Shown one piece after another: positions 41,559-50,842 of a stretch of DNA of 64,000 nt. The stretch comes from Streptomyces formicae (GTDB lineage: Bacteria; Actinomycetota; Actinomycetes; Streptomycetales; Streptomycetaceae): assembly GCF_022647665.1 (NCBI RefSeq), contig NZ_CP071872.1, positions 4,898,001 to 4,962,000 of the forward strand, written 5' to 3'. Position numbers and translations under genes: made by a program. The notes below the pieces were generated by a model. That model was given only the letters and a program-made list of their open reading frames with translations. It was not told the origin of the DNA and did no database searches. Positions within the stretch are counted from its first letter, which is position 1. The number at the start of each line of letters is the position of its first letter.

Positions 41559-42179
41559 ATGAAGGTACTCACCCGTGCGTGGAAGCGCTCGGGCGCTCTG
41601 ATAGCGGGCGCGGCCGTCGGTTTCGTCGGAGTGGGCCTGTGTGCCACTCCGGTGGCGGCCCACACGCCCGTGTGGACGGTGACCTGCTCCGAGGTCACCG
41701 TCGATCTCACGGCCTACAACGACGATGTCACCAATACGGTGACCATCACCGTCGACGGCAAGGACCTGCTGCCCGCGAAGGAGTTCGGGCGCGAGTTCCA
41801 CGAGACGCTCAAGCTTCCCGAGCACAAGACCGAGGTCCCGGTGCGCCTCGTCGTGAAGGCGGGCGACGGGGACAGGTTCTCACGCGACGAGACCAAGAAC
41901 TCGCCGGTCTGCGAGACCACGCCGCCCTCGGGGACGCCGGAGCCTTCCGAGACCCCGGAGCCCTCGGGGACGCCGGAGCCTTCGGAGACCCCGAGCACCG
42001 AGCCGCCCACCTCCGAGCCTCCCGCTCCGTCGACCAGCGCCCCGGCGCCGGGTGACCTCGCGGAGACCGGTGGATCCAGCGCCACCCCGCTGATCGCCGG
42101 TGCCGCGGTCGCCGCGGTCCTGGCCGGTGGCGGCATCCTGGTCGTGACCCGCAAGCGCCGCGCGGCCGATCGCGGCTGA
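41559..42179 (+). CDS. LAETG-anchored cell-wall protein
   Basis: 206 residues. Signal peptide (GALIAGAAVGFVGVGLCATPVAA), a small beta-rich ectodomain with Cys residues (CSEVTVDLTAYNDDVTNTVTITVDG, core NDDVTNTVTITV; partner Cys in SPVCETTPP), a Pro/Ser/Glu/Thr spacer with tandem EPSETPEPSGTP units, then the sortase signal LAETG, a hydrophobic helix and RKRRA. LAxTG is the class E sortase signal used in Streptomyces. GGAGG precedes the ATG. A strong terminator follows. Confidence 0.9.
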   Translation: MKVLTRAWKRSGALIAGAAVGFVGVGLCATPVAAHTPVWTVTCSEVTVDLTAYNDDVTNTVTITVDGKDLLPAKEFGREFHETLKLPEHKTEVPVRLVVKAGDGDRFSRDETKNSPVCETTPPSGTPEPSETPEPSGTPEPSETPSTEPPTSEPPAPSTSAPAPGDLAETGGSSATPLIAGAAVAAVLAGGGILVVTRKRRAADRG

Positions 42180-42194
42180 CCTCGTCCAGGTATC

Positions 42195-42229
42195 ACGTGC
42201 CCTGCGGCCGAACAGGCCGCAGGGCACGT
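42195..42229 (+). terminator. Strong terminator hairpin
   Basis: ACGTGCCCTGCGGCC pairs perfectly with its complement over 15 bp around a GAACA loop, 16 bp after the stop of the surface protein. Confidence 0.85.
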
Positions 42230-42313
42230 CCATGCGGAGCCGGGCTCAATGCGGTGGCCGAGGACGTGTCGACAGCGGATGGCTGTCTCACGATGATCCG
42301 TCGGCCCGGCCGG

Positions 42314-42847
42314 TCACGCCTGGAACTCGGTGAGATCGATGCTGTGAACGCGCAGCGGAAAGCCGTGCACCGGGTGTGCCGTCTCGCGCTCCAGCACCAT
42401 GCCGAGTTTGCGGATGACGTTCTCGGAAGCGTCGTCCCCCAGCCGGTTGATGCTGATGACACGGTCGAGGCCGCGGTCCTGGAGCGCGAACTCCAGCGTG
42501 GCGTGGGCGGCTTCGGATGCGTAGCCCTGGCCCCAGAACTGTGAGCCGAACCGCCAGCTGATCGCCACGGCGGGCAGCACCTCCGGCAGGAACTCGGGTA
42601 CGGACAGACCTGTGAAGCCGGCCAGTTCACCCGAGGCCAGCAGCTCGACGGCAAAGAGGCCGAAGCCCTCCTCGTCCCATTCCTCCTCCCACCGCTCGAT
42701 GTCCTCCGCCGTGTGGTCGAGATCGCGTACCGAGCCGTCGTCGATCCAGCGCATGACCTGCGGGTCCGCATTGATGTCCGCCATGGGCGCGAGGTCGTCG
42801 TCGTACCAGCGGCGGAGGATGAGGCGGGGCGTGCGGATTTCGGTCAT
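42314..42847 (-). CDS. GNAT family N-acetyltransferase
   Basis: 177 residues from MTEIRTPRLILRRW. Typical RimJ/RimL-like opening, AISWRFGSQFWGQGYASEAAHATLEFAL (core WGQGYASEAAHATL) as motif A, and VIRKLGMVLERET as motif B. The TxRLxLR start and W-x-GQGYASE suggest ribosomal-protein-like or antibiotic-type acetylation, but no substrate can be assigned. Confidence 0.9.
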   Translation of the reverse strand: MTEIRTPRLILRRWYDDDLAPMADINADPQVMRWIDDGSVRDLDHTAEDIERWEEEWDEEGFGLFAVELLASGELAGFTGLSVPEFLPEVLPAVAISWRFGSQFWGQGYASEAAHATLEFALQDRGLDRVISINRLGDDASENVIRKLGMVLERETAHPVHGFPLRVHSIDLTEFQA

Positions 42848-42999
42848 GGCTCCCATCCTGCCCAAGGCAAGGGCCTCACCGGTAATCGGCGCTCGCCCGC
42901 AGCTGCCGCTCCCGGACCGGGAGTCATCAGGCCGCCTGCACCCTCGGTCCTCTCCTGGCACACTGTGCCGACCGAGGATGCCCGCGGGGAGGGGACGCC

Positions 43000-44631
43000 A
43001 TGACGAATCCGCTGGTCGTCAGCCGGATACTCGGGGACCAGCCGTTCGCGGAGATCGGCGGGCCCCAGTGGGCGGTGGCCGACATGACGCACGGTTGTGT
43101 GATCGCGGCGGGCGCTCTCGGGCATGTCGACTGGCGCGGCCGCGGCTCGTGGAAGAGCTGCCGGATCGGCGTGTACGAGGCGGCGGACCTGCGCCCCCGT
43201 CACATCGTTCCCTCCCGGTACCCGGTGTGCGCGATAGCCGTCCATCCGTCGCTGCCGCTCGCGGCGATCGGGACCGGACGGTACGACGGCACCTGGGACT
43301 TCGAGGGGCAACTCCTCCTGCTGCACCTGGAGACCGGCCGGGTCACCGACCTGCTGAGCAAGTCCCGTCAGGTGCGGCATCTGCGCTGGCTGGACGACGG
43401 CAGGCTGGCGATGCTGATCTCACCCGAGGACAAGGACGGGGGTTTCAGCCAGGGCTTCGAGCTGGCCGTCGAGGCGACGGACTGGCTGTCGGCTCCCGCC
43501 GGCCTGGTCGACCCCGATGCCGTACGCCATCCGATGGTCGAAAGCGGCCTGCTCCACGACCCGCACGCGGAGGTGGTCCTGCGGGACCTCGCCCGAACCG
43601 TGGGGGCGGGCTGGGAGCGGCGGGCGGGCGTCCGCGCCGTCGCCGCGCTGCGGGACGGCCGGGTGCTCTCGACCGGCCGGTTCACGGACCTCGAATGCCG
43701 GCTTCCCTCCGGTGCGTTGCAGTGGTCGCTGCCCGCCGAGGGAGAGGGGAGCGTACAGCTCGAGGTGTCCCCCGGCGAGGAGTCGGCCTGGGTGAGCCAT
43801 CGTGGGTACCGCCGCGATCCCGTGACCGGTGAGCTTCACGCCCGCGCGCCGCTGGTCCACCGGGTGGCCACGGCGACGGGCGACCGCGTCGACACCGTCG
43901 AGCTCGGGTTCGGGGCCGTGCTGGCGTCGAACGCGGAGGGCTGGGTCGTGCTTCGGGACCCGGGAACGCCACCGGAGCGGGAGGAATGGCCGACCGTCCT
44001 GCTCACGCCCACCCACCAGGAGCAGGCTCGTCTGAAGCTCCCCCGACGGAGGTCGGGCGCCCCGACACTTCGCATCCGGCACAGTGAGCGGCTGATCTAC
44101 CTCGACTGTCCGCGGCCGCCGGACGGCGGCGAGTGGATCTGCGCGATCGAGCCTCCGGGCGCTCACGGCCCGGCGCGCCTGACTCCGCTGTTCCCACTGC
44201 GGTGGGACCCGGCTTCGGACATCAACCCCTGGTCGGGGCCGGGAATCGAGCTGACGGACGACTCGGGCACCGCTCTGGTCCACGCGGGACGGACCTTCGA
44301 GCAAGGCGCGACGTACCGTGACTCCCGCGAGGGCACCTGCGTCGTACGCCGCCACGTCCCGGACGGCACGGCTGCCTGGGTGCACACCTCGGACCTCCCC
44401 CTGGCCGACGTGGACGGCGACCGGGATACGGTCTACGTCGCCTACCGCACCGGCGAGGTGGAAGCCCTCGACCCGGCGACCGGCACCGTGCGATGGCGGC
44501 ACCAACTGCTCGCGCACGGCCACGCGGTGACACCGCTGTGCGTCACCTACGACGCGGACCGGCGAAGGCTGCTCGTGGGGACGGTGGACGGGCGGATCCT
44601 GGACTGCTCGGTGGAGGACGGCAGCTGGTAG
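43000..44631 (+). CDS. Beta-propeller (PQQ/WD-like) protein of unknown function
   Basis: 543 residues without signal peptide or membrane segment. It is made of repeated beta-rich units with Trp/Asp turns: PVCAIAVHPSLPLAAIGTGRYDGTWDFEG, RHLRWLDDGRLAMLIS, WVSHRGYRRDPVTGE and, at the end, TVYVAYRTGEVEALDPATGTVRWRH and LLVGTVDGRILDCSVEDGSW (PQQ-type units, core VEALDPATGTVRW). Probably a cytoplasmic scaffold or sensor. No close functional family is recognised. GGGGAGGGGA precedes the ATG. Confidence 0.82.
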   Translation: MTNPLVVSRILGDQPFAEIGGPQWAVADMTHGCVIAAGALGHVDWRGRGSWKSCRIGVYEAADLRPRHIVPSRYPVCAIAVHPSLPLAAIGTGRYDGTWDFEGQLLLLHLETGRVTDLLSKSRQVRHLRWLDDGRLAMLISPEDKDGGFSQGFELAVEATDWLSAPAGLVDPDAVRHPMVESGLLHDPHAEVVLRDLARTVGAGWERRAGVRAVAALRDGRVLSTGRFTDLECRLPSGALQWSLPAEGEGSVQLEVSPGEESAWVSHRGYRRDPVTGELHARAPLVHRVATATGDRVDTVELGFGAVLASNAEGWVVLRDPGTPPEREEWPTVLLTPTHQEQARLKLPRRRSGAPTLRIRHSERLIYLDCPRPPDGGEWICAIEPPGAHGPARLTPLFPLRWDPASDINPWSGPGIELTDDSGTALVHAGRTFEQGATYRDSREGTCVVRRHVPDGTAAWVHTSDLPLADVDGDRDTVYVAYRTGEVEALDPATGTVRWRHQLLAHGHAVTPLCVTYDADRRRLLVGTVDGRILDCSVEDGSW

Positions 44632-44736
44632 TCCTCGTATCGCTCAGGGGTCGCTACGTGCAGGGACGGACGGAGCATCGGTTCGACCACGGTAAGGACC
44701 TGACGGGACGGGACGCACCGGCGGACCGATCGCGGC

Positions 44737-47700
44737 TCAGTCTCCCCTCCCCGCGCTCCTCAGCCGTACCGCCGAGCCGTCGCGGCCCTTGACGACCTCC
44801 AACTGCGCGGGGATCCGGCGGCGCAGGTCGGGGACGTGGCTGACGATGCCGACGCTGCGGTCGCGCTCGCGCAGCGAGTCGAGGACGTCGAGGACCTCGT
44901 CGAGGGTCTGGTCGTCGAGGCTGCCGAAGCCCTCGTCGATGAAGAGGGTGTCCAGGCGTACGCCGCCGGCCTCGTCGCTGACGACGTCTGCGAGCCCGAG
45001 TGCGAGGGCGAGCGAGGCGAAGAACGTCTCGCCTCCGGAGAGCGTCGCCGTGTCGCGCTCGCGGCCGGTCCAGGCGTCGACGACGTGCAGGCCGAGTCCG
45101 GCGCGCCTGCCGCCGGCGCGGGCGTCGGAGTGCACGAGCGTGTAGCGGCCGCAGGACATGCGGTGGAGCCGGACGGTCGCGGCGGCGGCGACCTGTTCGA
45201 GGCGGGCGGCGAGGACGTACGACTCCAGGCGCATCCGGAGCTCGTTGTCGGCCGAGGTGCCCGCGGTGAGGCCGGCGAGCCGGGCGATCCGGTCGTACTC
45301 CTCGCGGAGCGGGCCGAGGCGGCGCACCTCCACGTCGGCCTGCCGGGACAGCCGGGCCAGCTCGACGCAGCGGTGGCGGGCGGCGGCGAGCGCGGACGCA
45401 TCGTCGCGCAGGCCGCGGTCGGCGGCGTCGTACGCCTGCTGTGCGGTGCAGGGGTCGGCGGGCGGGCGTTCGGCGGCCGCCAGGGTGTCCGGCTCGGCGA
45501 GCCGGTCGGCGACGGCGGCGGCCTCGTGCTGCCAGATGTCGATCCGCTGCTGGAGCTCGCGCTGCCCGGCGTCGCCGAGCAGCGCGGCGGCTGCCGCGGC
45601 GGGCGTGTCGAACCCTGCCCGGAACGCGGCGTCGGCGAGCCGGTCGTCGGCCTCCTTGAGCCGCTGGGCCGTGTCCTCGGCCGCACGTACGGCTTCGGCG
45701 GCCGTGTCGAGCAGCCCGATCCGGCGCTCCAGGAGCGCGGCCCGGTCGGCGACTGTGCCCGCGCCACCGGTGGCGCGGTCCACTTCGGCGTCCCGTGCGG
45801 CCTGCTCCCGGTCCAGCACCTCCCGCCGCGACGTCCGTGCGGCCCCGCGCTGCTCGGCCTCCTGCCGCGCGGTGAGTCGCTCCGCGTGCTCCCGCTCGGC
45901 CCGCTCCAAGGCCTCCCGCGCACCGTGCATCCCGGCGGCGAGCGCATGCGCCTCATGGTGCTCGCGCTCGAGCTCCTCGACGAGCTTCCTGAGCTCCCCG
46001 ACCTCGGGGTCGGCATCCGGCACCGTGGCGTGCCCGCCGCCGTCGGCCTGCGCGGGGATGGAAGCGTGCCGCTCCGCGCCGACGGCGCCCGAGGCGCCGC
46101 CGGCGGGCCGGCTCCCGGGGGCCCGACCACTGACCGGCCCCGGCACCCGCGCGTGCCGCTCCGCGCCGACCCCGTCAGCGGCGCCGTCCCGCGCGGCGGC
46201 GACCCCCGCCGCGCGGTCCGCCTCCGGTGATGCCGACGGGGCGGGCACCGCGGCTGCCGTCGGGGGCAGTTCGCGGGCGGCGCGGCGGGCGGAGGTGAAC
46301 GACTCGCGGGTGACGGCGAGTTCGCGCTCCGCCTCGGCGCGGGCCGCGTCGGCGGCCGCGTAGGTCGCGTACGCCGCGTCCTCGCGGGCACGGTCCACGT
46401 GGTCCTCGGTGGTCGTGGCCGGGGCGGGGTGGTCGGGCGAACCACACACGGCGCAGGCGGTGCCGGGGGCCAGGCCCGCGGCGAGTTCGGCGGCGATGCC
46501 GCGGAGGCGGCGCTCCTTGAGGTCGAGCCAGGTGGCGCGCGCGGCGTTCGCGTGGTCGAGGGTGGTGCGGACGGCGTCCTCGGCGGCGGTGACGCGGGTC
46601 GCCAGTTCGTCGCGCTCGCGGGCGGCGGCCAGCCGGCGGCGGGCCGGGTCCAGCCGGCCGGCCAGGCGCTCGGCGCGGGTCGCGGCATCGGCGGCGGCCG
46701 CGATGCGGTCCTGGTGGGCGCGGCGTACGGAGTCCCAGCCGGACAGCCAGTCGTGTGCGTCCTGGAGGAGCTCCTCGTCGGCGCGCGCCTGGCGCTCCAG
46801 GTCCGCGCGCTCCCGGGCGAGTTCGGCGCTGCGCCGCTCGGCGCGCCGTGCCGCGTCGAGGCCGCCGAGCTCCTGGCGCAGCTCGCGCTCCAGCGCGGCG
46901 AGCTGCTCCGCGCCGGCGTCCACCAGCTGCGGCGGCAGTGTCGTCCGTGCCCGTTCCCAGGCAGCGCTCGCCGAGCGGTGCGCGCGCTCCGCGTCCTCGC
47001 GCAACCGCAGTGCGGGGCCGACGAGTTCGGCCTTGCGGGCCTGGTCGAGCAGGGCCTGGTCCCGGTCCCGCGCGGGCCTGCGGGCGGCCAGTTCGCCGGC
47101 GCGCCGCATCGCCTCGGCATGGCGCTGCTGAAGCCGCGCCAGCTCCCGCGCCTCGTCCAGGGCGCGCCGCGCCGCCGCCTGCCGGCCCTCCGCCGCGGAC
47201 AGCGCGCAGTCGGCGATGTCGAGGGCTTCCCGGGCGCCGGAGCGGGCCACGGCCGCCCATTCCAGGACGGAGTCGGCGAGCCCCGGGTCGCCGGGCCTGG
47301 CATCGGGTGCCGGCCGGCCGGCCGCCGCACCGCCCGCCGCCTGGGCCGTCCGCTGGGCGATGGCGAGCAGTCGCTCGTCCCCGGCGCGGACCTGCTGTTC
47401 CGCACCGCGCCGCAGCTCCGCGAGCCGCTCCTCGACGGCCGCGAAGCGCCGGGTGTCGAAGAGTTGGCCGAGCAGCTTGCCGCGTGCCTCCGCATCCGCC
47501 CGCAGGAAGCGCGCGAAGTCGCCCTGGGGCAACAGCACGACCTGGCAGAACTGCTCCCTGCTCATCCCGACGAGCTGGGTGATCTCCTCGCCGATCTCCT
47601 GGTGGGAACGGCTGAGCGCCTTCCACTCGGCGCGCTCCGCGTCGTACTCCCGCAGCAGGCTCTGGGCCTTCTCGGTCGTGAAGCCGGCGCCCTTCTTCTT

Positions 47701-48006
47701 GGGGCGCGGCTGTGCGGGCCGCCGGCTGATCTCCAGGCGCCGTCCGGCGACGGTGAGTTCGAGGAGGACCTCGGTGGAGGTGCCCGCCGCGGCGTGGTCG
47801 CTGCGCAGCGAGGCGCCGGGGCTCTGCCTGGCCCCGGGAACGGCCCCGTACAGCGCGTAGCAGACGGCGTCGAGGACGGACGTCTTGCCCGCGCCGGTCG
47901 GTCCGTGCAGCAGAAAGAGTCCGGCGGCGGACAGTGCGTCGAAGTCGACGTCCTGCCGCCCGCCGAAGGGACCGAAGGCGGTCATCTCCAGCCGGTGCAG
48001 CCTCAC
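44737..48006 (-). CDS. sbcC: Exonuclease subunit SbcC
   Basis: 1089 residues from GTG 48006. An SMC-like ATPase of the Mre11-Rad50 class, acting with SbcD on hairpins and double-strand ends. Walker A FLLHGPTGAGKTSVLDAV near residue 35, Q-loop region VVLLPQGDFARFL, long coiled coils, a zinc hook CAVCGSPDHP in the centre, ABC signature TLSGGETFFASLALALGLA and Walker B LDTLFIDEGFGSLDDQTLDE near the C-terminus. An unusual Gly/Ala/Pro insertion with a repeated GAERHA(R/S)(V/I)P unit interrupts the second coiled coil after the hook. The start overlaps sbcD by 4 bp (GTGA). Confidence 0.95.
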   Translation of the reverse strand: MRLHRLEMTAFGPFGGRQDVDFDALSAAGLFLLHGPTGAGKTSVLDAVCYALYGAVPGARQSPGASLRSDHAAAGTSTEVLLELTVAGRRLEISRRPAQPRPKKKGAGFTTEKAQSLLREYDAERAEWKALSRSHQEIGEEITQLVGMSREQFCQVVLLPQGDFARFLRADAEARGKLLGQLFDTRRFAAVEERLAELRRGAEQQVRAGDERLLAIAQRTAQAAGGAAAGRPAPDARPGDPGLADSVLEWAAVARSGAREALDIADCALSAAEGRQAAARRALDEARELARLQQRHAEAMRRAGELAARRPARDRDQALLDQARKAELVGPALRLREDAERAHRSASAAWERARTTLPPQLVDAGAEQLAALERELRQELGGLDAARRAERRSAELARERADLERQARADEELLQDAHDWLSGWDSVRRAHQDRIAAAADAATRAERLAGRLDPARRRLAAARERDELATRVTAAEDAVRTTLDHANAARATWLDLKERRLRGIAAELAAGLAPGTACAVCGSPDHPAPATTTEDHVDRAREDAAYATYAAADAARAEAERELAVTRESFTSARRAARELPPTAAAVPAPSASPEADRAAGVAAARDGAADGVGAERHARVPGPVSGRAPGSRPAGGASGAVGAERHASIPAQADGGGHATVPDADPEVGELRKLVEELEREHHEAHALAAGMHGAREALERAEREHAERLTARQEAEQRGAARTSRREVLDREQAARDAEVDRATGGAGTVADRAALLERRIGLLDTAAEAVRAAEDTAQRLKEADDRLADAAFRAGFDTPAAAAAALLGDAGQRELQQRIDIWQHEAAAVADRLAEPDTLAAAERPPADPCTAQQAYDAADRGLRDDASALAAARHRCVELARLSRQADVEVRRLGPLREEYDRIARLAGLTAGTSADNELRMRLESYVLAARLEQVAAAATVRLHRMSCGRYTLVHSDARAGGRRAGLGLHVVDAWTGRERDTATLSGGETFFASLALALGLADVVSDEAGGVRLDTLFIDEGFGSLDDQTLDEVLDVLDSLRERDRSVGIVSHVPDLRRRIPAQLEVVKGRDGSAVRLRSAGRGD

Positions 48007-49193
48007 CCGGACACCCCCTTCGCCGGGCTCGGTTCGCCGTCGCGCACCGCCGTGGCGACCCGTACCTCGTCGAAGGCGCCGCGCAGGACGGCCCGTTCCC
48101 GTTCGTCGGGGCCCGCTCCGCCGCGCACATGGGCCACGAAGTCCTCGGCGATCTGGTGGTCGTCGCGGTCGCGCAGCCGCTGCGCGTAGGAGGCGAGCGG
48201 GTCCTCGTCGGTCCGTTCGGGGGCGAAGACCAGGCTGAGGGTGTGCGGGAAGCGTGCGGTGAGCCGGGCCATGGGGTCGGCGGGCCGCACCGGGTCGGTG
48301 AGGGTCGCCTCGACCCAGGACGCTGCGTGGCGTTCCAGCGCGGGGTCGGCCAGCAGCTCTTCGAGCCGCCCCCGGATCCGGGCGACGGGCCGCGGCACGG
48401 GGCAGTCGATGCGCTCGGCCGCGACCTCTCCCGCCGGTCCGAGGTCGACGAGCCACATGGTCTTGCGGTGGCCGGCTTCGGAGAAGGAGTACGCGAGCGG
48501 CGAACCCGAGTACCGTACGCGCTCGTTGATGGTCTGGCAGCCGTGCAGGTGTCCCAGCGCCGCGTAGTCGACCCCGCCGAACACGCCGGCGGGGACGGCC
48601 GCGACGCCGCCGACGGTGATGTCCCGTTCGCTGTCGCTCGGCTCTCCGCCGACCACGAACGCGTGCGCGAGGACGACCGACCGGGTGCCCGGCGCACGCC
48701 GCGCGAGGTCGGACCGTACGCGCTCCATCGCCGCGGCGAGTACGGCTTCGTGCCCGCCCGAGGGCGCGCGCAACTGGTCGCGCACGAGCGCGGGTTCCAG
48801 GTACGGCAGTCCGTAGACCGCGATGTCGCCGTGGTCGTCCGTGAGCGTGACGGGCGTGCCGCAGCCCTCCGGGTCGGTGCGCAGATGGATCCCGGCGCGT
48901 TCGATGAGCCCGGCGCCGACCCCGAGGCGGCGGGCCGAGTCGTGGTTCCCGGAGATCATCACCGTGGGTACGCCGGCCTCGGCGAGCCGGTGCAGTACGT
49001 CGTCGAAGAGCTCGACGGCGACGAGCGGCGGCACCGCGCGGTCGTACACGTCCCCTGCGACGAGCACCGCGTCCACGTCGTGCTCGCGCGCCGTGGCCAC
49101 CAGATGGTCGAGGAACACGGCCTGTGCGTCGAGGAGCCCCACCCGGTGGAACGACCGTCCCAGATGCCAGTCCGATGTGTGCAGAAACCTCAA
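48003..49193 (-). CDS. sbcD: Exonuclease subunit SbcD
   Basis: 396 residues. Mre11-type Mn-dependent nuclease. Phosphoesterase motifs in order: TSDWHLGRSFH, VLVAGDVYDRAVPP, MISGNHDSARRL, LAHAFVVGG, and YAALGHLHGCQ near residue 215. The C-terminal helix-loop part binds SbcC. The upstream gene of a two-gene operon with sbcC, coupled by GTGA. Confidence 0.95.
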   Translation of the reverse strand: MRFLHTSDWHLGRSFHRVGLLDAQAVFLDHLVATAREHDVDAVLVAGDVYDRAVPPLVAVELFDDVLHRLAEAGVPTVMISGNHDSARRLGVGAGLIERAGIHLRTDPEGCGTPVTLTDDHGDIAVYGLPYLEPALVRDQLRAPSGGHEAVLAAAMERVRSDLARRAPGTRSVVLAHAFVVGGEPSDSERDITVGGVAAVPAGVFGGVDYAALGHLHGCQTINERVRYSGSPLAYSFSEAGHRKTMWLVDLGPAGEVAAERIDCPVPRPVARIRGRLEELLADPALERHAASWVEATLTDPVRPADPMARLTARFPHTLSLVFAPERTDEDPLASYAQRLRDRDDHQIAEDFVAHVRGGAGPDERERAVLRGAFDEVRVATAVRDGEPSPAKGVSG

Positions 49194-49486
49194 GCGACGG
49201 CTCCGACCTGCATGTCTCCCCTCCCTGTCGCGGCATCCGCACGACGTCGGCGCGCGGTCCCGCGACTGGCACCGACCACGCTAGCGCCGGTCGGCCTCCG
49301 ATCCCTCACGGACCACAGTTTTTCACCGTGGCCGGCGGGCGGTGGAACCGGGCTGCACGGAGCGTCGACCATCCGGGCAGCTGCAAGATCACAACAGGTG
49401 CAGGAACTGCGTCAGCTCATCGCAGACGGCGGCATAGCACAGGGCCGCATCGCAGAGGGCCGCATCGCAGCCGAGGGAGGGCACAC

Positions 49487-50119
49487 ATGGCGGGGCAGGC
49501 CGCGCGGTATCTGTATCTCGCCCGGCACGGCGAGGCTTCGCCGGACGAGAGCCCGCTCACGGAGAACGGCCGGCGACAGGCGGTCCTGCTGGGCGAGCGG
49601 CTCCGGCACAGTCCGCTCTCGCGGATCCACCACGGCCCGCTGCCGCGGGCGGAGCAGACCGCCCGGCTGATCGGCGAGCAGCTCGACGGGGTGCCGCTGC
49701 GGTCGTCGGAGGCGGCCGGGGACTACATCCCGTATGTGCCGCGGCGGGAAGAGCTGCCCGCGGAGGCGGCCGACGCCATGCTCGCCCACCTGGCCGGTTT
49801 CCCCGCCGAGGAGCGCGAGCGCGGTCCGAGGCTGGCAGGGGAGGCGCTCGTCCGGTTCACCGGACCCGTGGACGGTGACGAGCCCCGGCACGAGCTGATC
49901 GTCACGCACAACTTCCTCGTCGGCTGGCTCGTCAGGGCCGCGCTAGACGCTCCGCGGTGGCGCTGGATGGGCCTCGACCAGGGCAACGCGGCGCTGACGG
50001 TGATCCGGTACGCGCCCGGCCGGCCCGCGTCCGTGCCCTTCTCCAACGACATGGGCCATCTGCCGGCGGAGCTGCGCTGGACGGGCTTTCCGCCCGAACT
50101 GCGCGCCGTGGGCGCCTAG
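49487..50119 (+). CDS. Histidine phosphatase (phosphoglycerate mutase superfamily)
   Basis: 210 residues. LYLARHGEASPDESPLTENGRRQA has the RHG phosphohistidine motif near residue 13, LPRAEQTARLIGEQL continues the fold, and LIVTHNFLVGWLVR supplies the second catalytic His. GAGGGAGG gives a clear ribosome site. The stop TAG (50117-50119) coincides with the left end of a 250-bp inverted-repeat element, so the extreme C-terminus may be insertion-derived. Upstream, 49390-49480 has repeats of GGCCGCATCGCAGAG. Confidence 0.9.
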   Translation: MAGQAARYLYLARHGEASPDESPLTENGRRQAVLLGERLRHSPLSRIHHGPLPRAEQTARLIGEQLDGVPLRSSEAAGDYIPYVPRREELPAEAADAMLAHLAGFPAEERERGPRLAGEALVRFTGPVDGDEPRHELIVTHNFLVGWLVRAALDAPRWRWMGLDQGNAALTVIRYAPGRPASVPFSNDMGHLPAELRWTGFPPELRAVGA

Positions 50120-50367
50120 GGGGTGTCCGGCGGATCAGGCTGGATCAGCGAGCGCCCGCCGCGCAGCGGCTGATGTCACTGATGCGGCTTCGGATCCAAG
50201 GCGGAGGAAGGAGTCGACGCGGTGGGGGCACCTCCCGTGCCCGAAGGGCTACGGGGGAGTCGGCGACCGACGACCGGGGGCACCTCCCGGGCCCCCAGGG
50301 CCCAGGGGGAGCAGGAGACGGAGTCGCAGGGCGTCGCGAGCCCAGCAAGATCCGCCGGACACCCCCT
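50118..50367. repeat. MITE-like element with perfect 19-bp terminal repeats
   Basis: AGGGGGTGTCCGGCGGATC at 50118-50136 is the exact complement of 50349-50367. The interior has no coding frame of note and carries GGGGGCACCTCCC units like those at 26366-26634. Homology to that element runs from CAAGGCGGAGGA (50197) to about 50270. It lies exactly at the stop codon of the phosphatase gene. Confidence 0.85.
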
Positions 50368-50413
50368 GATCCCGGGTGCCCGCCGCCGCGTCAGCGCACG
50401 GCGGGCACGGGAC

Positions 50414-50842
50414 TCAGAGCTTGCCGCCGATCTCGCAGGCCTGGCACGCGGGCCTGCCGCAGGTGCACTGCATGATCGCTTCGAGTACCCCACGATCGTG
50501 GTACAGGCATTCGTCCCGGCAGGTGTGGCGGGGGATGAAGCCGGCCTGGATCTCGCCGGGCCACGGCTCGTGCCCGTCCCGGCAGCGGGCGAACCGCTCC
50601 GGGTCGGTGGCATGCAGCTCGTGCATGGCGGACCGGGCCTCGTCCTCCAGCTCCCGCACCCGCGTCACCAGGGCCTTGAGCTCAGCGGCGACACCGGCGT
50701 AGTGATCGGCTCCGGTCCGTACGTGGGCGGCGCGCAGCGCCATGGCCGCATTGCCCAAGAACCGGCCGGCGTCCTGGAGGTCGGTCACGTGGTGCAACTG
50801 AATGCCGTTCACGCCCCGGACCCACACGGCGTCCATGCTCAC
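50414..50842 (-). CDS. Cys-rich hypothetical protein
   Basis: 142 residues from GTG 50842 (GGAAGGG 7 bp upstream; an ATG at 50836 is possible). The N-terminal half is helical with coiled-coil character (ALKALVTRVRELEDEARSAMHEL). The C-terminal half has eight Cys or His pairs including CRDGHEP, HTCRDECLYHD and CTCGRPACQACE, suggesting metal binding. No family is recognised. The upstream region is unusually AT-rich. Confidence 0.6.
   Translation of the reverse strand: MSMDAVWVRGVNGIQLHHVTDLQDAGRFLGNAAMALRAAHVRTGADHYAGVAAELKALVTRVRELEDEARSAMHELHATDPERFARCRDGHEPWPGEIQAGFIPRHTCRDECLYHDRGVLEAIMQCTCGRPACQACEIGGKL

Noticed and set aside
45158..46363. Long plus-strand frames (up to about 400-600 codons) across sbcC and sbcD
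   Set aside because: The minus strand encodes all SbcC/SbcD motifs. The plus frames are shadows with no ribosome sites.
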